From the NCBI RefSeq assembly GCF_007004725.1, contig NZ_ML660162.1, forward strand, positions 310,001-374,000: a stretch of 64,000 nucleotides of DNA. Reading direction: 5' to 3'. The notes below the pieces were generated by a model, which worked only from the letters and a program-made list of their open reading frames with translations, did not search any database and was not told the origin of the DNA. This document shows, in pieces, positions 52,945 through 61,749 of the stretch. The number at the start of each line of letters is the position of its first letter. The stretch's first letter is position 1. The position numbers were made by a program, and so were the translations under genes. This stretch comes from Aliikangiella coralliicola (GTDB taxonomy: Bacteria; Pseudomonadota; Gammaproteobacteria; Enterobacterales; Kangiellaceae).

Positions 52945-55851
52945 CTACAACGACAATTCATAGTGAGCTTGGTAAATTCTGTTACGGTCCAGATCAAAAA
53001 TTTCAAGAGCCCAGATAGCGTCTTCTCTAACCGAACCAAACCCCCTGAGAGCATTCCAGCGACCATCCGGCGAACCGTACAGAACATAACTATCCACATA
53101 TTTTTTTCTGCCATCGGGTGTTGTAACACTCCATCGAACGCCCATAGCCACCTGCTTTTGTCTATTGTTGATGCCAGGTACATCTACTTCAAAAATGAGT
53201 CCAAACCGCTCTTCATCTTTTTCAGACTTTTTGATTTTAAATCCTTTAACTTGAGTTTGATATTCGCTTTTTCTTCCAAAAATTTCACTCTCAACGTATT
53301 CAAAATGTCCTTCTCGCCTATTTTCAACGGTTACTCTGGTCTCCTTGACTTCATATACATCAATGGCAAACTTCTTAATGCGGGCATATTCTTTATCGCT
53401 TAGTTCAGCGTCCGCAATAATCCAGGTAAGAGCCTCTCCTATCAACTTTTTCGCGGACTCCAGTCTTGATTTAGAATGTCTTTCGTATTGTTCGAGGTTC
53501 ATTAATTCGAGACAACGATCAATATTTCGATGAGGGGAAGGTGCCATGCAGTGAAGCCGGGCCAGTCGAATATTGTTAACAGGGGTACTCTCCAGCTCCT
53601 GAGCTTTAGCAAGATTTTCGAAAGCTTTATCCCAGTCCTGTTGAAAATATTCACCTTCCATGTACATTCGCCCGAGTCTACCGTAGGCTGAAGCGTAATC
53701 CAGCTTTGCGCTTTTTCGGTAATATTTCACCGCCTCGGCCACATTGGCATCAACGATTTCCCCTTGATGGTAATAAACACCAATATTGAAGTTTGATCTC
53801 GGATGATCGTAAGCAGCCGCCTTTCGATAATACTCAAAAGCTTTGTTTTTATCGTCATCGACAGTGTTATCAAAAGCATAGCCATCAGCAATTATTGCAA
53901 AGTCGTCAGCAACAGCAAGTTTACCCTTGTCATCCAGCTTTTCTGTTTTTGGTAATTCCAATTGCAAGGTTTCCATCAAAAACTCGTAGGTGATAGCGGC
54001 CTCATGCCTGTGTCCCCACCAATTTCGATGTGCGTGCCCCGTGTCACGGTAAAACATTGTCTTGACTGGGTGTTTTTTGATCTTTAATAAATAGCTGAAC
54101 CGATTGGTATGTTCGAAATCGGCGGTATCATCATCTCGTCCTGCAATTAATAAAATCGGCGTATTGAGTTTTTTGTACAGATAGACCGGAGACACGTCGA
54201 CCAGTTTTTCACTATACGCACCAACAGTTTTCGACATGTATTTTTCGTACTCCTTACCCGAGCGAAGATTACTGGCATTAAAAAGCAATGGTAAATCATA
54301 AACACCAAAAGCGCCGACGACACATTGATATTTTTCCGGGTGTTTAATGGCTAACATGGTTGATGAATATCCACCGTAACTGGCCCCCATTGCACACATT
54401 TTTTCAAATGAATATTTTTGCCTGGCCAGTTTGACCGCCGCACTAATATCTTCTTCAATGAGTTGACCAAACTCGCCAACACCGCGACTTTGAAATGCCT
54501 TACCAAACCCCGACGACCCTCGAAAGTTAACTCGCAGTACTGAAAAACCGCGGCTGGCATAATATTGAATTTCTTTATTAAATCGATCACTTTCGCGAAC
54601 CGATATCGGCCCTCCGTGAGGCATGACTAATAGAGTCTTATGATCAATTCCAATGGGCAGCGTCAGAAATGCTTCTAATTCTGTACCGTCAGATGCAGTA
54701 ACGGTCAAAAGTTCTGACTGTGCAAACTTTTGATCGGCTAATTCTGAATAAGAAACAGAAAGCCTGGAAATCTGATCGCTTTTTTTACGGTAGACCAGGT
54801 ATTCTCCAGGCTCGGTAGAACCATTCACATAAAGCAAATCAATGTTCTTATCATCTGAGCGTCCAATGACATAGACTTCTTTGTTTTCAAAGGTATTTCT
54901 GAGTCTTTCCAGGTAACGCGCTTTGCCTTTGTCAAAGTAAAGTATCTGGGCTAAACCATGTTGATAATAGCTTACAAACTCCAGTTGCCCATTTTCAAGA
55001 AAACTTGCAGAATAGAGATCATATTTAGGATGTTGATAAATGATTTTACCCAATGTTTGAGTTTTGATATCAAACTCTCTTAACACCATTTTGTCCGTAT
55101 CTTTATTGGTAAGTACTCCAACCACCTGATCGCTGATAAAACCGGCATATTTAAATTCGTAATCAACATCATCGAGCTTGAAAATTGTTTGCCAATCATC
55201 TTCATCAAGAACAGCGTACAGCAGGGTTGTCGTTTCTTCCTCTTCGTCGTATTTTCGCGCAATAATTCGATTAAACTCATCATCGAAAAAATATTCGTTA
55301 ACCTCACTCAGACTGTGATCTATTTCATGGGCATTACTAAAGTCATCTTCTGCGAGAGCGTTAATATCGATGATAAAAAGATCATGATATTGCCAGAGTC
55401 GCCGCTTGCTTTTAGCGAACATCACTTTGTTAGGTTGTTCAGGGAGTGTATGCACTAAGTAACCATAAGCTTTGATGTGCACTAATTTGATAACATTATT
55501 TTCAATCTCACCTAGTAAATATACGTTCCGATTTTTATATCTCACCTTCATGTAGAGCTGTGTCGCATTAAGCCAGTTGTAGCTCAGTAAACGATTATCG
55601 TTGCCTATTGCCGATGAATAGAGCATCTCATTGGTTTCAAGGCTAATTAAATTGATATAGTGATTATTTTTCCCTCTGGAGTAGGTTGTGACAAATTTTC
55701 CGTCAGGCGACAATCTAAACATGCTGCTATCTGGTGTGACGAAAATTTTGCTTGATTCCAAAGGTTGAGAAACCGATGTACTTGACCAAACGATCAACAG
55801 TGAAAAAAGGAATATGCCAATTTTGTCCATAATATTTTTAACCATTCCCAT
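52945..55851 (-). CDS. S9 family peptidase fused to Sel1-like repeats
   Basis: 968 residues. A signal peptide (residues about 10-28) exports it. Residues about 40-370 form a beta-propeller; the prolyl-oligopeptidase-type hydrolase domain follows (LLVMPHGGPISVRESDRFNKEIQYYASRGFSVLRVNFRGSSGFGK). The triad is Ser in GASYGGYSS (about 490), Asp in AGRDDDTADFEHT (about 572) and His in DTGHAHRN (about 605). Unusually, after the catalytic domain come Sel1/TPR repeats (AFEYYRKAAAYDHPRSNFNIGVYYHQGE, AVKYYRKSAKLDYASAYGRLGRMYMEGEY) and a further unrecognised beta domain. AAGGAG before the ATG fixes the start. It is translated three bases after the lipoprotein gene. Confidence 0.9.
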   Translation of the reverse strand: MGMVKNIMDKIGIFLFSLLIVWSSTSVSQPLESSKIFVTPDSSMFRLSPDGKFVTTYSRGKNNHYINLISLETNEMLYSSAIGNDNRLLSYNWLNATQLYMKVRYKNRNVYLLGEIENNVIKLVHIKAYGYLVHTLPEQPNKVMFAKSKRRLWQYHDLFIIDINALAEDDFSNAHEIDHSLSEVNEYFFDDEFNRIIARKYDEEEETTTLLYAVLDEDDWQTIFKLDDVDYEFKYAGFISDQVVGVLTNKDTDKMVLREFDIKTQTLGKIIYQHPKYDLYSASFLENGQLEFVSYYQHGLAQILYFDKGKARYLERLRNTFENKEVYVIGRSDDKNIDLLYVNGSTEPGEYLVYRKKSDQISRLSVSYSELADQKFAQSELLTVTASDGTELEAFLTLPIGIDHKTLLVMPHGGPISVRESDRFNKEIQYYASRGFSVLRVNFRGSSGFGKAFQSRGVGEFGQLIEEDISAAVKLARQKYSFEKMCAMGASYGGYSSTMLAIKHPEKYQCVVGAFGVYDLPLLFNASNLRSGKEYEKYMSKTVGAYSEKLVDVSPVYLYKKLNTPILLIAGRDDDTADFEHTNRFSYLLKIKKHPVKTMFYRDTGHAHRNWWGHRHEAAITYEFLMETLQLELPKTEKLDDKGKLAVADDFAIIADGYAFDNTVDDDKNKAFEYYRKAAAYDHPRSNFNIGVYYHQGEIVDANVAEAVKYYRKSAKLDYASAYGRLGRMYMEGEYFQQDWDKAFENLAKAQELESTPVNNIRLARLHCMAPSPHRNIDRCLELMNLEQYERHSKSRLESAKKLIGEALTWIIADAELSDKEYARIKKFAIDVYEVKETRVTVENRREGHFEYVESEIFGRKSEYQTQVKGFKIKKSEKDEERFGLIFEVDVPGINNRQKQVAMGVRWSVTTPDGRKKYVDSYVLYGSPDGRWNALRGFGSVREDAIWALEIFDLDRNRIYQAHYELSL

Positions 55852-55854
55852 TGT

Positions 55855-56400
55855 TTACTCCTTGTTAACTGAATTTAGAAATTCGAAAAAACGATCCTGC
55901 CCCGGACCGGCATACTTCACTTTGTGGACCTTTAATAGTTCGGGATATTTTTCCTCGAGAAACTCTAGTGCCTCAGAAGACCGGTTTTCCAACTCTGCAT
56001 CAGCATAAACTCGCCAGAAATACGCAGAGTCTCTTCGGGACATTTCAAAGTGGCCTACATAACTGATTTGCCCAGGCAATATTTCGAACTCCCAGTTTTC
56101 TTCTTCTTCAAACTTCATATAAAAAATATCATCAAGCTTAACCCTGTCTATCGTATAAGTGCCTGCCTCAAGATCAACCAACAGGTAATTGGTTCCTTCC
56201 TTAATATCTTTCGACGAGAGTTTAATACTTTGTGGACCAGATATTTTAATAAGCTTTAGATCGCGGTTTGTTTCAACACCTAACAAAATAAAACCTTTGT
56301 CTTGCTCTAGTTGCTTGACCTCATTAGGTTTAAGAGAAGTCACCCGGGTTGCGCAGGCATTGAGTAAAAGTGCAACCAGTAGGAAAAGTGATAAGCGCAT
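55855..56400 (-). CDS. Lipoprotein upstream of the S9 peptidase
   Basis: 181 residues with lipobox LLNAC (Cys 16). The mature part looks beta-rich (FILLGVETNRDLKLIKISG, NYLLVDLEAGTYTIDRVKL, ISYVGHFEMSRRDSAYFWRVYAD), with features reminiscent of DUF2846-type lipoproteins: the extension, the GTYTI strand and the YVGHFE strand. The gene is three bases before the S9 peptidase, so the two are made together and the lipoprotein may anchor or assist the peptidase. Confidence 0.75.
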   Translation of the reverse strand: MRLSLFLLVALLLNACATRVTSLKPNEVKQLEQDKGFILLGVETNRDLKLIKISGPQSIKLSSKDIKEGTNYLLVDLEAGTYTIDRVKLDDIFYMKFEEEENWEFEILPGQISYVGHFEMSRRDSAYFWRVYADAELENRSSEALEFLEEKYPELLKVHKVKYAGPGQDRFFEFLNSVNKE

Positions 56401-56649
56401 TTGCTGTCCTTAATATTCTAATCAGCTTTTTTGAGAGAAAAGCTTCCGTTTTATGTTAGAGAACCAACTTCAATGTTGTTAATTCATCCCAGAGAAAAAT
56501 AAAACCAAGGACTTAGAAAAACTCAAAGATCGCAACAATTGTATATCGTTCAGACTAAATCCGAGCGATATTATGACAGATGGGGTCATACAATAAAAGA
56601 ACGTTTTTTGACCGAATTACCTTCTAGTCCGTGCCGCAAAAAAAGTGGC

Positions 56650-57045
56650 TCAATATTCAATTTCAATTTTGAATTTCGGAAGTCTGGTAACTTCAAATTC
56701 CCAATGAAACCGAAAACCGATAGACTCCACCGGCTTTTTATCATCGGTTTTCGGTAAAAACTTTGATTTTCGAATTGCTTTAATTATCGGCTCTTGTGGC
56801 AAAGTCGACGGCTCGATTTTGATATTTACGATACGCTCTACAATACCTTTTGATGATAAATTAAGTACGGCTTCTACTCTAGCGTGTTTGATTTTTGGAT
56901 CGACATTCGAATCAAATGTTGGCTCAAAAACTGATGATAATTTTGCCTCAATCACTCCATCTGGAACATCACGCGGTTTACCGACAGGTAAGCAAGCTAA
57001 CGCAGATGTAGATAAAAGCAGAAAAACCAAAAGAATCGTTTTCAC
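56650..57045 (-). CDS. Small secreted TonB-C-like protein
   Basis: 131 residues with a signal peptide (ALLVF-type core, cleavage near ALA-C, residue 17; the lipobox is imperfect). The rest looks like a TonB C-terminal fold (HARVEAVLNLSSKGIVERIVNIKIEPSTLPQEPIIKAIRKSKFLPKTDDKKPVESIGFRFHWEFEV) without the membrane anchor or proline linker. It is therefore not an energy transducer. Function unknown. Same strand as the lipoprotein-peptidase pair, 249 bases upstream of it. Confidence 0.65.
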   Translation of the reverse strand: MKTILLVFLLLSTSALACLPVGKPRDVPDGVIEAKLSSVFEPTFDSNVDPKIKHARVEAVLNLSSKGIVERIVNIKIEPSTLPQEPIIKAIRKSKFLPKTDDKKPVESIGFRFHWEFEVTRLPKFKIEIEY

Positions 57046-57381
57046 AACAATACCATCAAGCTAATTTTTTACACACTGAAAATGTGGAATTCAGGATAGC
57101 AACATTGCTCCGTTTCATAAAGTGATATTAGCTATTAGTTTTTGATGAAAGATGACATTGTCGATGAGGTTCCTCGGTAATATTAGTCAAAAGTCCGATG
57201 ATTGAGCTTTTATTAGAAAGAGCAAGACTTGATTACCGAAATTGTCCTGCTGTTCACGACAATCTCAAGAAGAGGTATCGAAAATTCAGATTCTACAATG
57301 GCTATAAAACCAAACAACTAGGGAGAAAGCTCACTTTCTGATAAACTCACGGCGTTATTCGATTATTTCCAAAACAGACCA
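57046..57381. other. Region upstream of hemD
   Basis: 336 bases between the divergent TonB-C-like gene and hemD. It must contain a promoter for hemD-hemX-hemY, since hemC terminates separately. I see no clear -35/-10 pair or repeat. Confidence 0.5.
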
Positions 57382-58152
57382 TTGCTAAAAGATTCAGATA
57401 TTAAGCGACTGATTGTTACCCGACCTCAGGGGCAGACTGACTCACTCCTCAAAAAACTAAAACAAGCTGTTGGAAATTGGCTAGAAATAGAGCATTTACC
57501 ACTCATTCAGATATCACCACTCGATTTCTCAGAGCAAGAAAAAAAAGACCTTACTGATAAAGCAATTGATGGTGCAATTTTTATCTCAGGTAATGCGGCA
57601 CGGTTATTTTTTAATCACTCAAAGCGGGCCGATAATCTTTCTGGTATTCCCCTATTAGCTGTTGGTAACAACACCGCAAGCGAACTAAAAAAAATCACAA
57701 ACCAGCCGGTGCTTTATCCGGACCAGATGAATTCAGAAGGCCTATTAAAACTCGCTCAATTGCAATCTATCTCCAACCAACACTGGCTGATTGTTAAAGG
57801 CACAGGTGGACGATCACTCATCGAACAAACTTTGCGGGAACGTGGTGCACAAGTGAGTGAAATCGAAGTCTATCAACGTAGGCTGCCAGATTACTCCACT
57901 CAGCAAAAAATTTATCAGCAAAAATTCGACCATCCGGTGTGGCTTCTCTCTAGTGCTCAGGCAATCACTCACTTACATCGAATATTGGGATTAACTGACC
58001 AACCGGAACACGCAACCAGATTGATTGTCAGCAGCGACAGGCTTGCGACCATGGCAAGGCAACAAGGATTCACAATTATCGCCCAATCAGCGGGCGCATC
58101 TGAATCACAACTGGTACAATGTGTAAAAACACTCATCTTACATCAGGAATAG
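57382..58152 (+). CDS. hemD: Uroporphyrinogen-III synthase
   Basis: 256 residues. It closes hydroxymethylbilane with inversion of ring D. The family is divergent; seen are LIVTRPQGQTDSLLKKL at the N-terminus, IFISGNAARLFF, LAVGNNTASELKK, YPDQMNSEGLL, WLIVKGTGGRSLIEQTLRERGAQVSEIEVYQRRLP and LIVSSDRLATMARQQGF. The only start in frame after the upstream stop (57319) is a TTG at 57382 with no good ribosome site, so either it is translated weakly or a non-standard start is used. Followed by hemX after six bases. Confidence 0.9.
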   Translation: MLKDSDIKRLIVTRPQGQTDSLLKKLKQAVGNWLEIEHLPLIQISPLDFSEQEKKDLTDKAIDGAIFISGNAARLFFNHSKRADNLSGIPLLAVGNNTASELKKITNQPVLYPDQMNSEGLLKLAQLQSISNQHWLIVKGTGGRSLIEQTLRERGAQVSEIEVYQRRLPDYSTQQKIYQQKFDHPVWLLSSAQAITHLHRILGLTDQPEHATRLIVSSDRLATMARQQGFTIIAQSAGASESQLVQCVKTLILHQE

Positions 58153-58158
58153 CGTTTT

Positions 58159-59652
58159 ATGAGCGACGAGAACAAGGGCAATCAAGATAGTTCTGCGGAA
58201 AGCGGCGCGAAACCAGGAAAAAAATCTGGCACTTCAACTCGGCAACCCAAAGATAAACAAGGAGGCAAAAAAGTCGAGAAAGATCGACAGTCGAACGCTA
58301 GCGAAGAAAAATCGCCAGAGATAACCAAAATCGATGCATCTGCTCAAGCAGATCTATCAAAAACTCCCCATTCCTCCGAATCGCCTCAATCAGCTGAAAC
58401 CGAAAAAACAACTGAAGCTCAAAAAACTCTCAACGAGGAGGCACCGTCAGAAACCCAAAACTATATCGCAGACAATCTGACCGAAAGCAAGTCAAACACT
58501 CCACAAGCCGATTTATTCACGCAGAAAAAAGCGCCTAAATTGTCCACAACTCGTCGCGCACGTAATACCAAAACGCCGCTCCTGATAATCAGTATCATTC
58601 TGATCATCCTCGCCCTTGGCGGTGTCGGTTGGTCAGGGTACAGCCAATACCAAATGAAGCAAAGCTGGCAAGAATTGCAAAACCAATTACAGCAACAAGC
58701 ATCGCAGCAAGCTGAACTGGGTAGAACGACTCAACAAACCGCACAAACAAGCTTACAGACGGCAGATTCTAATCAGCGAATAATCAACCAACAAACCCAA
58801 TTGGTTCAACAGCTTCGACAAGCGCTCACCGCCACCCAACAAAGAGTCAGAGAACTTTCCGGGCGGCAAAAACAAGATTGGCTGCTAGCTGAAGCTGAAT
58901 ACCTGATTAAATTAGCGCAATTTAAAATAAGCCTTGAAAAGGACAAAACAACCGCTATTGGCTTACTGAAAACGGCAGATAATAGAGTGCTGGCAACTGC
59001 AGATAATAGTCTGATTGAACTACGCCAGGCCATCGCACAAGATATCGCCAATTTACAATTAATCGTCGCACCTGATGTTGGCGGTATTTCCAGTCAACTG
59101 AAAGCAGTTGCAAACCAGATCCCGGCGCTGGATCTAAAAGCACTCGAATTTCAACCGGAGGTAAAGCAAGAACAGCCGGAAGAGAGCGAACCAGAGACTT
59201 TCGAATGGAGTCAAGTCTATAGAGATTTTCTTGATGATTTTGTCACCATCAAAGATCATAGCGAACCAGTAAAACCCTTAATGACGCCAGAACAAAGAGC
59301 TAACCTGAATGCCAATATTCAGCTATCACTGCAGCAAGCCCAAATTGCATTAATTCGAGGAGAGCAACAGCTGTACCAGAATAGTCTGGCCGACGCCTCC
59401 AAATGGATTGACGACTTTTTTATTCAAAATGAAACCTCGGCCGCAGTGGAAGAAAACCTGGCATTCTTACAACAGGTAAACGTGAACATTGATTTACCGG
59501 CAGAATTAACGGCAAAAAAAGCCATTCAGGCAATTAACCAACAACGGCTTTATCAGTGGTTAGAAGCGCCTGACACAAGCCTTTCTCAACCCGATATTAT
59601 CCAACCTGACACTTCACAGCCGGATTCACCGGAAACGGAGAGTCAACCATGA
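58159..59652 (+). CDS. hemX: HemX, haem-operon membrane protein
   Basis: 497 residues: a long acidic, Ser/Thr/Gln-rich disordered N-terminus (about 1-135), one membrane helix (TPLLIISIILIILALGGVGW), a Gln-rich coiled coil (about 165-230) and the HemX domain (RQKQDWLLAEAEYLIKLAQFKISLEKDKTTAIGLLKTADNRVL). It is often annotated as uroporphyrin-III methyltransferase but has no such motifs; its role in haem synthesis is unclear. Overlaps hemY by four bases (ATGA). Confidence 0.92.
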   Translation: MSDENKGNQDSSAESGAKPGKKSGTSTRQPKDKQGGKKVEKDRQSNASEEKSPEITKIDASAQADLSKTPHSSESPQSAETEKTTEAQKTLNEEAPSETQNYIADNLTESKSNTPQADLFTQKKAPKLSTTRRARNTKTPLLIISIILIILALGGVGWSGYSQYQMKQSWQELQNQLQQQASQQAELGRTTQQTAQTSLQTADSNQRIINQQTQLVQQLRQALTATQQRVRELSGRQKQDWLLAEAEYLIKLAQFKISLEKDKTTAIGLLKTADNRVLATADNSLIELRQAIAQDIANLQLIVAPDVGGISSQLKAVANQIPALDLKALEFQPEVKQEQPEESEPETFEWSQVYRDFLDDFVTIKDHSEPVKPLMTPEQRANLNANIQLSLQQAQIALIRGEQQLYQNSLADASKWIDDFFIQNETSAAVEENLAFLQQVNVNIDLPAELTAKKAIQAINQQRLYQWLEAPDTSLSQPDIIQPDTSQPDSPETESQP

Positions 59653-60926
59653 AATGGAAAATCAGTTTAATCATCGCGCTAACCGTCGGCGCATTGGCAG
59701 GTTCCTGGATAAAGAATTTGCCCGGCTTTGTAATCATTGCCTATGACAAAACCAGTTATGAAATGCGCTTGTGGATTGCGGTGTGTTTACTGCTGGCTTT
59801 AATCAGTGCTTTGTTTTTAATCGGCCTGTTTTTTCGTTCACTGGTCGCCGGCGCAAACAAAGTGAGCAGTTGGCGCGGCGGTCGGCGCTGGCGTCGTTCC
59901 CGCAAACGAACCATCGAAGGCATGCTCGCATTTACCGAAGGGCGCTGGAAAGCGTCTGAAGACGCCATGGTAAACGCCGCGAAAACTTCAGATACCAAAT
60001 TAATAAACTACTTAATTGCTGCCCAGGCGGCGCAACAGCAAAATGCCGAAGTGCGACGTGATGCCTATCTCAGGTTAGCTCACCAGGCCGAACCGGCGGC
60101 CAAAGTAGCCATTGGATTAACCCAGGCACAATTGCAATTGAAACATGGGCAATATGAACAAGCACTGGCCAGTTTAAACAAAATTAAAATCGATAATCCG
60201 TCGCACCCCTATGTGTTAAAACTGCTTTGTCGATTGTTTAACACGCTGCAAGACTGGGAGCAACTCTATGAAATTTTACCGGCGTTAAAGAAAAACCAGG
60301 TTTTTGAAGCACAGGAACTACAGTCTATCGAGGAAAACTGTGTTACCGGCCTATTAAAAAAGCAGGCCAATCAAGGCAAGATAGAATCACTCCGCGATAC
60401 CTGGCAAAAACTTCCGTCAGCGCAGAGAAAACTAAAAGCACTCGTCGTTTGCTATACCAAGTTGTTAATTGAATTCGATCAAATGGACGAAGCCGAAACG
60501 CTACTAAGGCCCATGATCAAGAAACAGGTTGATGCTGAAATTCTGGCTTTGTACGGCAATATCAAAACGGATAATCCAACCAAACAATTAAGCTTTGTAG
60601 AAAGCTGGCAACAAACCAATCCTAATGCGCCGCGCGAAGTTTTTTTAACCTTAGGGAAACTGGCTTACAACAGCCAACTTTGGGGAAAAGCGCGTCAATT
60701 TCTCGAGCAAGCACTGCGGTTAAAACCTTCCGCAGAAACTTACCTGATGATGGCGAAAACTTTACAACACCTGGACGACGAAGAACACGCAATCAACTGT
60801 TTCCAGCAAGGTTTAGAATTTGCTTCAGCACCGGGTAAAAAAGCCATGATGATCTCTTTACCACAAGGAAGCGACGACCTGGTGAGCGCAGAATTATTGC
60901 CCAAATTTCAGAAGTTGGAAAATTAG
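59649..60926 (+). CDS. hemY: HemY, TPR membrane protein
   Basis: 425 residues with two N-terminal membrane helices (SLIIALTVGALAGSW; MRLWIAVCLLLALISALFLIGLFF), the HemY_N domain (WRRSRKRTIEGMLAFTEGRWKASEDAMVNAA) and TPR repeats to the end. This is the enterobacterial-type HemY, not the Bacillus protoporphyrinogen oxidase of the same name. Translationally coupled to hemX. Confidence 0.92.
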   Translation: MKWKISLIIALTVGALAGSWIKNLPGFVIIAYDKTSYEMRLWIAVCLLLALISALFLIGLFFRSLVAGANKVSSWRGGRRWRRSRKRTIEGMLAFTEGRWKASEDAMVNAAKTSDTKLINYLIAAQAAQQQNAEVRRDAYLRLAHQAEPAAKVAIGLTQAQLQLKHGQYEQALASLNKIKIDNPSHPYVLKLLCRLFNTLQDWEQLYEILPALKKNQVFEAQELQSIEENCVTGLLKKQANQGKIESLRDTWQKLPSAQRKLKALVVCYTKLLIEFDQMDEAETLLRPMIKKQVDAEILALYGNIKTDNPTKQLSFVESWQQTNPNAPREVFLTLGKLAYNSQLWGKARQFLEQALRLKPSAETYLMMAKTLQHLDDEEHAINCFQQGLEFASAPGKKAMMISLPQGSDDLVSAELLPKFQKLEN

Positions 60927-60971
60927 GCTATCGCCGTCAAATACAGATCTGTCGATGACTGTTCTCTGGTT

Positions 60972-61001
60972 AACCTGAACGCTCAACCATTCGTTCAGGT
61001 T
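60972..61001. terminator. Terminator between hemY and algR
   Basis: Perfect 10-bp stem AACCTGAACG / CGTTCAGGTT with a 10-base loop, between two convergent genes, ending two bases before the algR stop codon. A short T-run follows on the plus strand. Confidence 0.7.
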
Positions 61002-61002
61002 T

Positions 61003-61728
61003 TCATAAGCTGGTAATGAGTTTCTTCACCGATGATAAATGACGCCGGCTAATTTCCAATGATTTGTCACTATCTTTTAAGGTCACAAATGATCGTCCTT
61101 CGTTATCTTTGTGAATGCCGGTAACGTACTGTTTCGCCACTAATGCATTGCGATGAATGCGAATAAACAACTCTTGAAACTCTACCTGTAAATCTTTTAG
61201 CGTATCTTCAATGATGGTTTCGCCATCGTGATATTTTACGGTAACGTACTTTTGCTCTGCCTGAAAAAAAAGAATATCTGAAACTGGGATCAACTTAATA
61301 TTACCGCTAATTTTCGCCGTGATATTACTGCGGCAATTCGGTTGCGCACTAATGGCACTTAACTGCGCGCGATTAAGTTGACAGGCATGTAACAATGACG
61401 CTTTAAGCTTTTCCTCTCGCACCGGCTTCAGTAAATAGTCCACCGCATGTACTTTAAATGCATCCAGTGCATATTCGTCATAGGCGGTAATAAAAATAAT
61501 CGCAGGTACTTTTTCCATCGCTGAAATGTGTCGTGCCGCTTCCAGCCCATCCATCCCCGGCATTCGAATATCTAACAAAACGACTTCTGGTTTATTGAGC
61601 TGGCAGCTATCAATCGCCTGTAAACCGTTATTCGCAACAAGCACTTCATCAACGTCTGACATTCCGGTTAGTAAATGCTGTAACCTCTGCTGTGCTAAAG
61701 GCTCATCGTCTACGACTAAAACTTTCAT
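61003..61728 (-). CDS. algR: AlgR-like LytTR response regulator
   Basis: 241 residues: receiver domain (phosphoacceptor Asp in VVLLDIRMPGMDG, switch residues FITAYDEYALDAFKV, Lys in YLLKPVREEKL) and a C-terminal LytTR DNA-binding domain (IKLIPVSDILFFQAEQKYVTVKYHDGETIIEDTLKDLQVEF...FIRIHRNALVAKQYV). It matches Pseudomonas AlgR over its full length as I recall it. Partner kinase is the gene upstream (21-base gap). In Pseudomonas this pair adjoins hemC-hemD; here it lies behind hemY. Confidence 0.9.
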   Translation of the reverse strand: MKVLVVDDEPLAQQRLQHLLTGMSDVDEVLVANNGLQAIDSCQLNKPEVVLLDIRMPGMDGLEAARHISAMEKVPAIIFITAYDEYALDAFKVHAVDYLLKPVREEKLKASLLHACQLNRAQLSAISAQPNCRSNITAKISGNIKLIPVSDILFFQAEQKYVTVKYHDGETIIEDTLKDLQVEFQELFIRIHRNALVAKQYVTGIHKDNEGRSFVTLKDSDKSLEISRRHLSSVKKLITSL

Positions 61729-61749
61729 ATCACTTTCCTTTTCCCGAAT

